A stretch of DNA of 64,000 nucleotides from Faecalibacillus intestinalis (GCF_003024685.1 NZ_PYLQ01000003.1:1-64000), one strand, 5' to 3'. Positions 18,094 through 26,177 are shown, counted from the first letter of the stretch. Program-made: numbers and translations. The notes: generated from the sequence alone by a model not told the origin.

Positions 18094-19194
18094 ATGGGAT
18101 TACAAAAATTAATATTAAATATTATTTTGGGATTTTTAAATATTTTTGTTAAGAGATTTAAAATAAAAGAAAATCAAGTTGCCTTTGTTTCTTTGGAATC
18201 TAAATATTTAGATTCTGATATGAAATTGATTTATGATGTTTTAAAACAAGATAAACAATTAAATCTCAAAAAAGTTGTTATTGAGTATGATCAACAAGGA
18301 ATAAAACAAAACTTTTTATATATGCTTAATTGTATTCAACAGCTTTTTATAATTAATACATCAAAAGTGGTTATTATAAGAGATAATAATTATGTTGTTT
18401 CTACGTTTAAAAGAGAAGGAGTCAATGTGATACAAGTATGGCATGCTTGTGGTGCGATAAAAAAATTTGGGAATGCACTTGCTAGAAAATATCCAATTAA
18501 AAATTATGATTATGTGATAGCAAATAGCTCTTATTGGAAAAAACCGTATAGTGAAGCTTTTTCTGTTAAAGAAGAAAATGTGGTTGTTACTGGTATGCCA
18601 AGGGTAGATTGTTTATTTGATGATAATTATTTAAAAGTATCTAAAAATAAATTGTTAGCTAAGTATCCAATGCTGAAGGATAAAAAAATTATTTTATATG
18701 CTCCTACTTTTAGGGGAAATATTTACCAAGGTTTTTCAATGCTTCCATTTGATGGTGAAAAGTTAATAAATTCTTTTGATGAAAATACGTATCTCATTTA
18801 TAAATTACATCCATTGTTAAAAAATGTTTGTCTTCCGCAACACCCTCGTATTATTGATATGTTTAATGAAGATACACATGAATTGTTTGCTTTAAGTGAT
18901 CTCTTGATTTCAGATTTTTCATCGATTGTTTTTGATTATTCTATTTTAAATAAAACAATGTATTTTTATGTTCCAGATTTAAATGATTATTTAAAAGATG
19001 TTGGATGTTATGTAAATACAGATTTATTTCCAGGAAAGATTTGTAAAAATATTGATGAGTTGATTCAAGGAATACAAAAGAATGAAGTGGGAAATTTAGA
19101 AGCTTTTAAAAATGTATTTTTTGAATATCAAGATGGTAAAAATACAAAACGTGTTGTTGAATTGATTTATGATATATTAAAAAAGTCTCTTTAA
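18094..19194 (+). CDS. Divergent glycerophosphotransferase-like protein
   Basis: A 366-aa third member of the family, more diverged: HGTP is replaced by WHACGAIKKFG, PRND by MPRVDCLF, and APTWR by LYAPTFRGNIY; ISDFSSIVFDYSILNK is kept. The catalytic histidine is preserved in WHA. This variant is seen in priming-type (TagB/Tar-like) or ribitol/other polyol-phosphate transferases, so a distinct acceptor or donor is plausible. It starts 8 nt after the previous stop, and the last gene of the operon ends in a bidirectional terminator. Confidence 0.85.
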   Translation: MGLQKLILNIILGFLNIFVKRFKIKENQVAFVSLESKYLDSDMKLIYDVLKQDKQLNLKKVVIEYDQQGIKQNFLYMLNCIQQLFIINTSKVVIIRDNNYVVSTFKREGVNVIQVWHACGAIKKFGNALARKYPIKNYDYVIANSSYWKKPYSEAFSVKEENVVVTGMPRVDCLFDDNYLKVSKNKLLAKYPMLKDKKIILYAPTFRGNIYQGFSMLPFDGEKLINSFDENTYLIYKLHPLLKNVCLPQHPRIIDMFNEDTHELFALSDLLISDFSSIVFDYSILNKTMYFYVPDLNDYLKDVGCYVNTDLFPGKICKNIDELIQGIQKNEVGNLEAFKNVFFEYQDGKNTKRVVELIYDILKKSL

Positions 19195-19207
19195 TTAGAG
19201 ACTTTTT
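19180..19207. terminator. Bidirectional terminator
   Basis: AAAAAGTCTCT, loop TTAATT, AGAGACTTTTT. It contains the stop codons of both convergent genes. Confidence 0.92.
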
Positions 19208-19845
19208 AAATACGCTGTAACTTCAGTTAAATCTTTTAAAATTTTAAATGTTTTTTCTTCATATTGTTTTTCTGGATATTTCATATCAGGAATGCAAATT
19301 ACTTTGATGTTTGCATCATAGCTTGCTTGAATTCCTGCTTCACTATCTTCTAAAACAATAGCTTCATCAACATTAACGCCAAGTTTTTGACAAGATTTTA
19401 AGAAAACTTCAGGATTTGGTTTTCCTTTAGTAACTTCGTCACCACAAATAGAATCATCGAAGAATTCTGTAATTTTAGCTTGTGCTAAAATTTTATCTAC
19501 ACGATCACGATTACTTGAAGTAGCAACAATTGTTTTATAATTATTATCTTTTAAATAATGTAATAATTTAACAAGTCCTTTTTTTACAGGAACTCCTTCT
19601 GTTTCAAAACGTTCAGCCATTAATTGATGTACATCTTGAATCACGTTTTCAATAGGAAAATCATTTCCATAAACATCATAAAATCTTTGATAGATTCCTT
19701 TAATAGGTTTCCCTAATAATGTTTTATAAAATTCTTCATCCATTGTTAAATTCATATCTTTTAATCTTTCTTGATAACATTCAAAAGTAACACGTTCGCT
19801 ATCAATCATTAAACCATCCATATCAAATATTATTGCTTTAATCAT
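19195..19845 (-). CDS. HAD-IA phosphatase, beta-phosphoglucomutase-like
   Basis: A 216-aa enzyme with a C1 cap. Motif I FDMDGLMIDSE (residues 7-17) has both aspartates. Ser/Thr motif ATSSNRDRV lies near 108, GKPNPEVFLKS (Lys) near 142, and VLEDSEAGIQA near 162. DMDGL(M/L)xDSE is characteristic of the phosphoglucomutase/phosphatase group acting on sugar phosphates. There is no partner gene. It is convergent with the wall-polymer operon and divergent from mazF. Confidence 0.88.
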   Translation of the reverse strand: MIKAIIFDMDGLMIDSERVTFECYQERLKDMNLTMDEEFYKTLLGKPIKGIYQRFYDVYGNDFPIENVIQDVHQLMAERFETEGVPVKKGLVKLLHYLKDNNYKTIVATSSNRDRVDKILAQAKITEFFDDSICGDEVTKGKPNPEVFLKSCQKLGVNVDEAIVLEDSEAGIQASYDANIKVICIPDMKYPEKQYEEKTFKILKDLTEVTAYLKSL

Positions 19846-19960
19846 TTTAGTATCTCCTCTTTTTATTATTCGTGATATATCATAGCATAAATCAAGGTGT
19901 TAAAGAAGCGATTATCATAATTTGAAAAACGACTCATAAAATTCAATAGGAGGTTATTTT

Positions 19961-20296
19961 ATGATTAGTAGGGGAGATATTTATTATGCTGATCTTTCAC
20001 CGGTTATAGGAAGTGAACAGGGTGGAATAAGACCTGTTTTAGTATTACAAAATAATAAAGGAAATAAATTTTCAACAACTGTTATTGTTGCTCCGATTTC
20101 GTCAAAACTCACCAAAAATCCTATTCCCACGCATGTCATTATTCGTTGTGATTCTTTAGAAAAGAAATCTGTTATTTTACTTGAACAAATAAGGACGATT
20201 GACAAAGTTCGATTTCAAGAAAAATTAGGTACTTTAGATGATTATTTTATGAAGAAAGTCAATGAGGCTATTAAAACAAGTTTGGATTTAAAATAG
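19961..20296 (+). CDS. mazF: MazF/PemK-family endoribonuclease, solitary
   Basis: A 111-aa protein of the EndoA/MazF type: [21 protein letters not shown] (residues 2-22) with the conserved RPVLVLQNN, the substrate Thr/Ser strand [11 protein letters not shown], and the [10 protein letters not shown] core. It cleaves single-stranded mRNA at short motifs. The usual MazE-type antitoxin gene is missing: only 115 bp separate it from the divergent HAD gene and no small frame with a ribosome site precedes it. The antitoxin may be elsewhere. AGGAGG precedes ATG 19961. Confidence 0.9.
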   Translation: MISRGDIYYADLSPVIGSEQGGIRPVLVLQNNKGNKFSTTVIVAPISSKLTKNPIPTHVIIRCDSLEKKSVILLEQIRTIDKVRFQEKLGTLDDYFMKKVNEAIKTSLDLK

Positions 20297-20348
20297 TTTT
20301 CATCAAATATAATATTTGTTATAATGCCTTTATAGGATGGTGAAAGAA

Positions 20349-21224
20349 ATGAATATATATGATATCAAAAATAAAGCAAATGAAGTATTAAGACAACCTA
20401 ATCAGTTATTTAAGGTTATTTTATATGTTGGTATTATTCAAGCTTTGTTTTCGGCTTTATCAGGATTATTTGATGGCATTTTAGGAAGTATTATAAGTTT
20501 AATTTTAAGTATTTTAACAGTTACTTTGGGACATGGAATTATTGTAGCGTCTTTAAAGGTTGTTAATAATAATGGAAATTTAGTTGATGAAAAAGAAGAT
20601 TCACTTGTAGGAATTAAACGATTTGGTCAACTTTTTCCAACATATTTTTTGTATAGAGTTGTTGTTGCCTTAGCGGGTATTGTTGTAGGGGTTATTGGAA
20701 TGCTTTTGATGTATACAATGATTACAGATGCACAATTTTCAAATTTATCTCAACTTGTTTTAATGTATGTTAATAAATCAACGATTTCTCAAGATGAAAT
20801 TGTTAATATTGTTGCTTCATTATCAAATGTGTTTTCATTTGTTTTTATACTCGTAATTATTATTTCGATTTTATCTGTTTATTTATCATTAAAATTTGGA
20901 TTATTTAACTACATTTTACAAAAATATAATTATACTGGATTAACAGCCTTAAAAGAATCCAGTCGCTTAATGAAAGGAAATAAATGGACTTTGTTTAAAT
21001 TAGAATTTTCTTTCTTTGGATGGATGATTTTAGCTGGTTTGGTTTCAGGTGTTGTGGTAATGTTTGTAGAAACGATTATGCCTATTCCTTTTTTAGCAAC
21101 ATTTATAACAGTGGTTGTTTCTACTTTCTTTAGTGCTTATTTTTATGATGTAAAGCGTAATACATGTTTGGCTGTTTTCTATGAAGAATTAGATTATGCT
21201 GATAAAAATAGTGTTGAGCTATAG
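20349..21224 (+). CDS. DUF975-type polytopic membrane protein
   Basis: A 291-aa membrane protein with about five to six hydrophobic segments (VILYVGIIQALFSALSG, IISLILSILTVTLGHGIIVA, VVVALAGIVVGVIGMLL, FVFILVIIISILSVYLSL, GWMILAGLVSGVVVMF). The SSRLMKGNKWTLFKLEFSFFGW segment is a DUF975 hallmark. Function unknown. ATG 20349 follows GGTGAAAG; ATG 20337 has no room for a ribosome site. TATAAT lies about 20 nt upstream of the shorter leader. It probably forms an operon with the CPBP protease 14 nt downstream. Confidence 0.75.
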   Translation: MNIYDIKNKANEVLRQPNQLFKVILYVGIIQALFSALSGLFDGILGSIISLILSILTVTLGHGIIVASLKVVNNNGNLVDEKEDSLVGIKRFGQLFPTYFLYRVVVALAGIVVGVIGMLLMYTMITDAQFSNLSQLVLMYVNKSTISQDEIVNIVASLSNVFSFVFILVIIISILSVYLSLKFGLFNYILQKYNYTGLTALKESSRLMKGNKWTLFKLEFSFFGWMILAGLVSGVVVMFVETIMPIPFLATFITVVVSTFFSAYFYDVKRNTCLAVFYEELDYADKNSVEL

Positions 21225-21238
21225 TTGAAGGGATGTTT

Positions 21239-21973
21239 ATGATGACTGAAAGCTTTGCAGGAAAGATTAATGGAAAACAAAAAGCAATTGGATTTATTCT
21301 TTTATTTCCGTTATATTTATATGTTATACCAAGGTTTGCTAATTTTGGTATTTATCTTTTATTAAAGTATACAAATATTACAAGAGATACGACAGTTTTA
21401 GGAATCTACTTAAATTTGATTTGTTCATTATTGAGTTTTGTTTTGGTTGTATGGCTTTTAAGAGATTTTTTGATAGATAATATAAAAAGATTTAAAGAAC
21501 ATTTTACAGATAATTTTGTTTATTCTATTACAATTGGTATTGTAATGATTTATGGAATTTCAATTGTTGCTAATATGATTATTAATTTTGTATTGGGTGG
21601 AGGGTCAAATGATTCTGCCAATCAATTATTATTTGAAGATTATCTAAATAACGGTGCCTTATTGATGGCTTTTCAATCGGTTATTTTAGCACCTATATTA
21701 GAAGAACTTTTATTTAGAGGACTTGTTTTTAGAAGTCTTAGAGATAAAAGTAAATGGTTAGCTATTTTTGCAAGTTCATTCTTATTTGGCTTTTTACACA
21801 TTTATTCTGCTTTATTTGCTGGTGATCTATCGCAACTAATTTATTTGTTTTCCTATGGTGGAATGGGGTTTGCTTTTTCCTATGCTTATGAAAAAAGAAA
21901 AACAATTTGTGTACCTATTTTAATGCATATGATCAATAATTTGGTTGCTATTATATTATTAGTTTTTATGTAA
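21239..21973 (+). CDS. CPBP-family intramembrane metalloprotease
   Basis: A 244-aa membrane protein with about six to eight helices. The CAAX protease/bacteriocin-processing motifs are present: EELLFRG (glutamate pair, near residue 155), FLFGFLHIY (His) and MHMINN near the end. ATG 21239 is chosen for spacing behind GAAGGG. The family includes Rce1-like and bacteriocin self-immunity proteins. No bacteriocin gene is visible nearby, so the substrate is unknown. Confidence 0.85.
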   Translation: MMTESFAGKINGKQKAIGFILLFPLYLYVIPRFANFGIYLLLKYTNITRDTTVLGIYLNLICSLLSFVLVVWLLRDFLIDNIKRFKEHFTDNFVYSITIGIVMIYGISIVANMIINFVLGGGSNDSANQLLFEDYLNNGALLMAFQSVILAPILEELLFRGLVFRSLRDKSKWLAIFASSFLFGFLHIYSALFAGDLSQLIYLFSYGGMGFAFSYAYEKRKTICVPILMHMINNLVAIILLVFM

Positions 21974-21995
21974 AACTCCTTATAGGAGTTTTTTT
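21972..21995. terminator. Terminator between CPBP and amidase genes
   Basis: AAAACTCC, loop TTAT, AGGAGTTTT with more T. It can serve both convergent genes. Confidence 0.88.
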
Positions 21996-22710
21996 ATACT
22001 TTTATACCTTTTATTAGATAAGACCATGTTTTTTTACCAACGATGCCATCTACTTTTAAATTTCTATTATTTTGAAATTTCTTAACAGCTTTTTCGGTAT
22101 TGATACCAAAGATACCATCAATTTTTAAGTTGAATCCTACAAAGTTAAGGCGTTCTTGAATGAGTCTTGTAATTTTTCCTTGGGCATCTCTTTTAACAGT
22201 AGGATACGTGCGAAAACCTTGTTTTTTAATTTCTTGATTTAAACGTTGCAACCAAGTATCTTCTAAAACAATATGATTTGAAGAAATAATTGTAGAAAAT
22301 GGAAAATGGGTTCCTGGACAATCTGTAGAAGCAACATCTTTATGTCTTTTAATGCTAGAAAGGTGATATTTATTTTTTATATAAGAAACTAAATCAATTA
22401 AGGCATTGAGTTGTAAAGGATTCATTTCTTCTTTCATGAAATCTCCTTCAGCACAAATACCGATTGAATCATGATTTGCACCTTTAGCATGCGCCCCGAT
22501 TGTATCTTCAGGTCTACCTTGATAAATCGTACCATCTTTTCTTACTAAGAAATGATATCCAATTCCACTCCAACCTTTTTTTAAATGCCACTGATGGATA
22601 TCTTCTACACTACATGTTTTTGCTTGTGCATGATGCAAAATAATTCTATTTGTTTTATTTCTTTTGAACAATGGAGAAGCCCAGTTGTATTTTTTACGAA
22701 TGATTTGCAT
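21994..22710 (-). CDS. N-acetylmuramoyl-L-alanine amidase with PG-binding domain
   Basis: A 238-aa protein. An Amidase_2/PGRP domain at about residues 20-150 has zinc ligands in IILHHAQ and HKDVASTDCPG, and a general acid region IGYHFLVRKDGTIYQG. A C-terminal peptidoglycan-binding domain (about 165-235) has LNFVGFNLKIDGIFGINTE and FQNNRNLKVDGIVGKKTW. It cleaves the MurNAc-L-Ala bond. There is no signal peptide, as in phage endolysins, but no holin or phage gene is near. It may be a domesticated lysin or act on imported muropeptides. Confidence 0.9.
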   Translation of the reverse strand: MQIIRKKYNWASPLFKRNKTNRIILHHAQAKTCSVEDIHQWHLKKGWSGIGYHFLVRKDGTIYQGRPEDTIGAHAKGANHDSIGICAEGDFMKEEMNPLQLNALIDLVSYIKNKYHLSSIKRHKDVASTDCPGTHFPFSTIISSNHIVLEDTWLQRLNQEIKKQGFRTYPTVKRDAQGKITRLIQERLNFVGFNLKIDGIFGINTEKAVKKFQNNRNLKVDGIVGKKTWSYLIKGIKV

Positions 22711-22785
22711 AGTTCACCTCCCTATAGTACTTATATGCTTAAGATATAAGATGATATAGGTAAAATAAAAAATAGTTTATTAAAA

Positions 22786-22983
22786 CTATTTTTGTACAAA
22801 GGTAATTACATCATTAGGTTGACAATCAAGAATCAAACATAATTTCTCAAGAGTGAGAGCTGTAATATTACTATTCTTTTTTAATCTGTCTAAAGTTTTA
22901 TGATCAATACCACTTTTTAGAAGAACATATTGAGAAATCTGCTTTTCTTCCATTGTATGCCATAACGGTGAATAATCAATCAT
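22786..22983 (-). CDS. Small XRE-type (HTH_26) regulator
   Basis: A 65-aa protein that is essentially one Cro/CI-type helix-turn-helix: YSPLWHTMEEKQISQYVLLK, GIDHKTLDRLKKN, and LTLEKLCLILDCQPNDVI, the usual ending of this subfamily. It is divergent from an 85-aa gene of unknown function. The intergenic region holds an inverted repeat over the -35 of that gene, so it is probably the regulator of both. AAGGAGGA precedes its ATG. Confidence 0.85.
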   Translation of the reverse strand: MIDYSPLWHTMEEKQISQYVLLKSGIDHKTLDRLKKNSNITALTLEKLCLILDCQPNDVITFVQK

Positions 22984-23033
22984 TGTTATGTCCTCCTTAT
23001 ATGTATAATTATATAGAATTATTCTTGCAAAAA

Positions 23034-23064
23034 TATTGTGAATATATACACAATAACGTATAAT
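23034..23064 (+). promoter_or_regulatory. Promoter with operator-like inverted repeat
   Basis: TATTGTG (23034-23040), 8 bp, CACAATA (23049-23055) is a perfect inverted repeat. It overlaps the -35 TTGTGA (23036-23041), which is 17 bp from TATAAT (23059-23064). A likely binding site for the adjacent XRE protein. Confidence 0.65.
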
Positions 23065-23083
23065 ATGATTTAGGTGATCAAAA

Positions 23084-23341
23084 ATGGCAATGTATACTTT
23101 AAAAGGGATTGGTGAAATATCAACAGATGCTTTTGATGAAAAAATTACTTTAAGAAATTTATTACAACATTTTAGTTTTTATGATTTTATTATTGTAGAT
23201 ACAAAACAAAATATTCTTTTTCAATATAATTCAAATGATGATTGGTTTCATAATCTAATTAGTTTAAAGAAGTTTTATAATCAAGAAGTTATTACAGTAT
23301 ATAAAAAAGAAAATCATTTTTATATTTCAATAGATTTTTAA
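23084..23341 (+). CDS. Unrecognised 85-aa protein paired with XRE regulator
   Basis: An 85-aa soluble protein with no family I recognise. It starts MAMYTLKGIGEISTDAFDEK behind AGGTGA. Alternating hydrophobic/charged strands (YDFIIVDTKQNILFQYN, EVITVYKKENHFYISIDF) suggest a small mixed or all-beta fold. There is no signal peptide, helix-turn-helix or catalytic motif. Its strong promoter carries an inverted repeat, and it faces a small XRE regulator, an arrangement seen in small regulated or toxin-like modules. That reading is speculative. Confidence 0.6.
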   Translation: MAMYTLKGIGEISTDAFDEKITLRNLLQHFSFYDFIIVDTKQNILFQYNSNDDWFHNLISLKKFYNQEVITVYKKENHFYISIDF

Positions 23342-23399
23342 GAAATTTAATGATTTTCCTTGATTTTAAAAATAGATTGTATTAGAATATCATTGTTAT

Positions 23400-23475
23400 C
23401 TCTCCGTAGCTCAGTTGGTAGAGCATCTGACTCTTAATCAGAGGGTCCACGGTTCGAGACCGTGCGGGGAGACCA
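23400..23475 (+). tRNA. tRNA-Lys (CTT)
   Basis: Full cloverleaf. Acceptor CTCTCCG pairs with CGGGGAG, discriminator A, encoded CCA. Anticodon stem TCTGA/TCAGA with loop CTCTTAA gives anticodon CTT. T arm CACGG TTCGAGA CCGTG. Confidence 0.97.
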
Positions 23476-23487
23476 ATTGATAAAATG

Positions 23488-23527
23488 GCTTAAACACTAG
23501 GTTTTACTAGAGGTTTGAGCTTTTTTT
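23488..23527 (+). terminator. Terminator after tRNA-Lys
   Basis: GCTTAAAC pairs with GTTTGAGC, with CTAG/CTAG inside, followed by seven T. Confidence 0.88.
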
Positions 23528-23630
23528 ATATCTTGTTTTAGATACTTTGCTTGGTTAAACTAGGGCATATTAGGTTGAACTAAAAGTGTGCAAAAAAATG
23601 AAATATAATCTTATAACAAAATATTTAATG

Positions 23631-23668
23631 AAAAAATGTAATTCTAAGTGAAAGTTCTACATTTTTTT
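23631..23668. terminator. Hairpin in intergenic AT-rich stretch
   Basis: AAAAAATGTA (23631-23640) pairs with TACATTTTTT (23658-23667) around a 17-nt loop. It lies between tRNA-Lys and the pseudo-HAD gene with no gene to serve directly. The rest of 23528-23720 shows an imperfect 20-nt direct repeat (GGTTAAACTA, GGTTGAACTA at about 23554 and 23574) and a TATAAT (about 23694) for the next gene. Confidence 0.45.
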
Positions 23669-23720
23669 ATCATATATTTAATAAAATGTATGCTATAATT
23701 ACAAAAGGGAGGGTGATTTT

Positions 23721-25202
23721 ATGTTTTATAGTCAAACATGTGAAAATATAAAATTGATTATTTTTACGTTAGATGGTGGCTTATTAGATCTCAATAGACT
23801 AAGATATAATTATTATCGAAGTACATGTGAAACCTATCATAAAGTTGCTACTCGTGAAGATTTTTCTAAAATGCTTGGAAATATGAATACGATGTATGAT
23901 CATTCTTTACTGTCTGATTATATTTCTGCTAAAGATTTTAATAGAATGGTTGAAAAGGATTTATTTGAATATATTAAATTAAAACCTAATATTAAAAGAG
24001 AAGGTGTTGATGAGTTGATTCAATATTGTAAACAAAAAGATATCAAGATTGCAGTATATACGACTCATAAAACAAAAAGAGCTATTCAATATTTACAACT
24101 TGCAAAGATCTATGAAAAAATTGATTTTTTAATTGGTGGAGATTCACGACTTAAACCTTTACCTGAAGTGGATATTTTAGAGGTGACGTGTCAACGAATG
24201 AACATTGATCCTTCTCATACAATGGTGGTTGCTAATTTTGAATCAATGGTTGAAGCGGCTAATCAATTACTTGCAAATGTTATTTACATGCCAGATTTAG
24301 TGCCAGCCAGTGATAAGATAAAGGCCAGTGTTTATAAAATAACTAAAAATCATTTAGAAATTATGAATATGTTTTTATTTTCTAAGTATGATTCTGTGGA
24401 ATTGTTTTCACCGCTTCTTGGAATGAATGCACAAATGGATTTGGAAACTTTGACACATACTCGAGATCAATTATTGGATAAATATAAAGATGACGAGCAA
24501 TTAATTGCATTGGTTAATAGAACATATGATTATTTCAATGAAATCTTATCAAAACAATTTTTAATTAATGAGTTAGAAAAACAAGAAACAAAGAGATTTT
24601 CATTTGATGATGAACAAAATGATAACGTTCAAGAGGTTCATGATAAATTTAATGATGTTGTTTTAGAACAAGAGCAAGAAGATGAAATTTTACCTGATGA
24701 ACAGGATGATACGTTTCTATTTTCTAAGGCATCTTCTTTGGATCCCCAAAGAATGAGTGAATTAATGGATATTATAAATGGAGATGCCGTAGATGAAAAA
24801 AGTCATGAGGAGAATAAAACAAATGAAGAAAATAAAAATAATACGTTAGAACAAGAACATTGGTTAAATAAAGTAATTGATGTTGTTTATAATTTATTGA
24901 TTTCGGTTATTATTGTATTTTTTGCTTTAATTGTACAAATTTTATTTCAAGGAGATTCTTCTAAACTTGCACAAATTATCAATATGATAATCGATGGTTA
25001 TGTAGGAATTATAAATTTTATTTTTGGTGTGTTGTTTGATATTTTACATAGTTTTATAAGTGTAATACCATCATATAAAATGTTTGTTTATCATAATTCA
25101 TCGCTATCATCAATGGCGGTAATTGCGCTATTGACTATTATTTCAAATTTTATTTTAATAACTTTAATTAAGAAAATTGTTCAAATGTTGAAAAAAGACT
25201 AA
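23721..25202 (+). CDS. Membrane protein with degenerate HAD-like domain
   Basis: A 493-aa protein in three parts. Residues 1 to about 215 have a HAD-IA layout, but the nucleophile is lost: IIFTLDGGLLD (Thr16 for Asp). Motif III is kept loosely (RLKPLPEVD), and motif IV is VVANFESMVEAA instead of VVGDSxxG. Residues about 290-385 form an acidic, low-complexity linker rich in Glu/Asp/Asn. The C-terminus has about three helices (VYNLLISVIIVFFALIVQIL, YVGIINFIFGVLFDIL, VIALLTIISNFILITLI). Phosphatase activity is unlikely; a binding or scaffold role is inferred. Confidence 0.7.
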   Translation: MFYSQTCENIKLIIFTLDGGLLDLNRLRYNYYRSTCETYHKVATREDFSKMLGNMNTMYDHSLLSDYISAKDFNRMVEKDLFEYIKLKPNIKREGVDELIQYCKQKDIKIAVYTTHKTKRAIQYLQLAKIYEKIDFLIGGDSRLKPLPEVDILEVTCQRMNIDPSHTMVVANFESMVEAANQLLANVIYMPDLVPASDKIKASVYKITKNHLEIMNMFLFSKYDSVELFSPLLGMNAQMDLETLTHTRDQLLDKYKDDEQLIALVNRTYDYFNEILSKQFLINELEKQETKRFSFDDEQNDNVQEVHDKFNDVVLEQEQEDEILPDEQDDTFLFSKASSLDPQRMSELMDIINGDAVDEKSHEENKTNEENKNNTLEQEHWLNKVIDVVYNLLISVIIVFFALIVQILFQGDSSKLAQIINMIIDGYVGIINFIFGVLFDILHSFISVIPSYKMFVYHNSSLSSMAVIALLTIISNFILITLIKKIVQMLKKD

Positions 25203-25219
25203 AAAATAGTCTTTTTTTT
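25192..25219 (+). terminator. Terminator after pseudo-HAD gene
   Basis: AAAAAGACT, loop AAAAAAT, AGTCTTTTT. It spans the stop codon. Confidence 0.88.
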
Positions 25220-25276
25220 AAAAAACTATTTACAAATGTAAAATTAGATGATATTATAAATGGGCACTGATGCGAT

Positions 25277-25367
25277 GGAGACATACTCAAGAGGCTGAAG
25301 AGGCGCCCCTGCTAAGGGTGTAGGTCGGGAAACTGGCGCGAGGGTTCAAATCCCTCTGTCTCCGCCA
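25277..25367 (+). tRNA. tRNA-Ser (GCT)
   Basis: A class II tRNA of 91 nt. Acceptor GGAGACA pairs with TGTCTCC, discriminator G and encoded CCA. Anticodon GCT is within CTGCTAA. It has a long variable arm (GTCGGGAAACTGGC region) and T arm GAGGG TTCAAAT CCCTC. Confidence 0.97.
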
Positions 25368-25374
25368 TTTTTTT

Positions 25375-25451
25375 GGTCTGGTAGTTCAGTTGGTTAGAAT
25401 GCCGCCCTGTCACGGCGGAGGTCGCGGGTTCGAGTCCCGTCCAGACCGCCA
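25375..25451 (+). tRNA. tRNA-Asp (GTC)
   Basis: A 77-nt tRNA, 7 nt after tRNA-Ser. Acceptor GGTCTGG pairs with CCAGACC, G discriminator, encoded CCA. Anticodon stem CCGCC/GGCGG with loop CTGTCAC gives anticodon GTC. Confidence 0.97.
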
Positions 25452-25461
25452 AATAAAAAAT

Positions 25462-25486
25462 AAACTGCTTATACAGCAGTTTTTAT
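25462..25486. terminator. Terminator after tRNA-Ser/Asp pair
   Basis: AAACTGCT, loop TATAC, AGCAGTTT plus T. It overlaps the 3' end of the convergent NUDIX gene. Confidence 0.85.
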
Positions 25487-26016
25487 TTTATATATTTATC
25501 ATTGTATGCTTTCATAACAGCGATGATCGTTTTAGAATCATGGATTTCATTATTCATGATTTTTTTATAGGCTTCATCTATTGGCATAGAGATAACGTCT
25601 ATAAATTCATCTTCATCTCCTTCAAGGGGATTTTCAACTTTAAATAGACCTTTTGCTTCATATAAATGAATAACTTCATCACAATATCCTGTTGTTGGAT
25701 ATATTTCATTAATAAGTTCCATGGATTTACAACTATAACCAGTTTCTTCTTCCAATTCTCTTTTACCGGCAGGTCCAGCTTCTTCCCCTAATTCTAATTT
25801 ACCAGCAGGAATTTCTAAAGTATCTTTATTGTAGGCATATCTAAATTGTTTGACGAGCAAGATACAATCATCGACGACTGCTAAAATACCTACACCGCCA
25901 TGATGTCTTACGATTTCTCTTGTTGCGAGCCTTTTGTTAGGACATTCTACCTGATCTTTATAGACTTTGATGATTTTTCCATCGTAGATCATTTCACTTT
26001 TAACTTTTTTTTCCAT
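25483..26016 (-). CDS. NUDIX hydrolase, ADP-ribose pyrophosphatase type
   Basis: A 177-aa enzyme with a complete Nudix box, GKLELGEEAGPAGKRELEEE at about residues 92-111 followed by TGY (REL-x-EE-x-TG). The N-terminal strand EIVRHHGGVGILAV and substrate region VKQFRYAYNKDTLEIPAG are those of ADP-ribose pyrophosphatases (Bacillus NudF-like). It hydrolyses ADP-ribose to AMP and ribose-5-phosphate. GAGGT lies before the ATG, with TATAAT on the minus strand about 35 nt upstream. Monocistronic. Confidence 0.92.
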   Translation of the reverse strand: MEKKVKSEMIYDGKIIKVYKDQVECPNKRLATREIVRHHGGVGILAVVDDCILLVKQFRYAYNKDTLEIPAGKLELGEEAGPAGKRELEEETGYSCKSMELINEIYPTTGYCDEVIHLYEAKGLFKVENPLEGDEDEFIDVISMPIDEAYKKIMNNEIHDSKTIIAVMKAYNDKYIK

Positions 26017-26076
26017 CTTTTTTACCTCGTTTATATTTTATAATTCTATTATACGGTATTTTGAAATGAATAAAAT

Positions 26077-26171
26077 AAAAAAAGTATGCGGGGGTGCATA
26101 CTTTTTTTCGTCTATTATTTACGTAAGGATGATAATAGGGGGTATGTTAGAGTGAATGCATTTCACTTAAC
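26077..26171 (-). ncRNA. Candidate small RNA with promoter, two hairpins and terminator
   Basis: A free-standing minus-strand unit of about 95 nt with no credible reading frame. From 5' to 3': hairpin AGTGAA/TTCACT (26151-26167), hairpin CTATTAT/ATAATAG (26112-26138), then a terminator hairpin with arms AAGTATGC and GCATACTT (26082-26103) followed by a run of seven T (26077-26083 complement). The promoter at 26178-26205 directs it. It is not similar to any RNA family I know. The terminator could also work on the plus strand. Confidence 0.5.
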
Positions 26172-26177
26172 AAGTAT

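Noticed and set aside
21994-22710. Prophage lysis module
   Set aside because: The amidase lacks a signal peptide like an endolysin, but there is no holin, integrase or structural gene nearby.
23591-23650. 17-codon frame MKYNLITKYLMKKCNSK at about 23599
   Set aside because: No ribosome site, and it ends inside a hairpin; likely chance.
26101-26171. Very short plus-strand frames across the small RNA candidate
   Set aside because: Eight codons or fewer, no conserved-looking ribosome site; the hairpin structure explains the region better.
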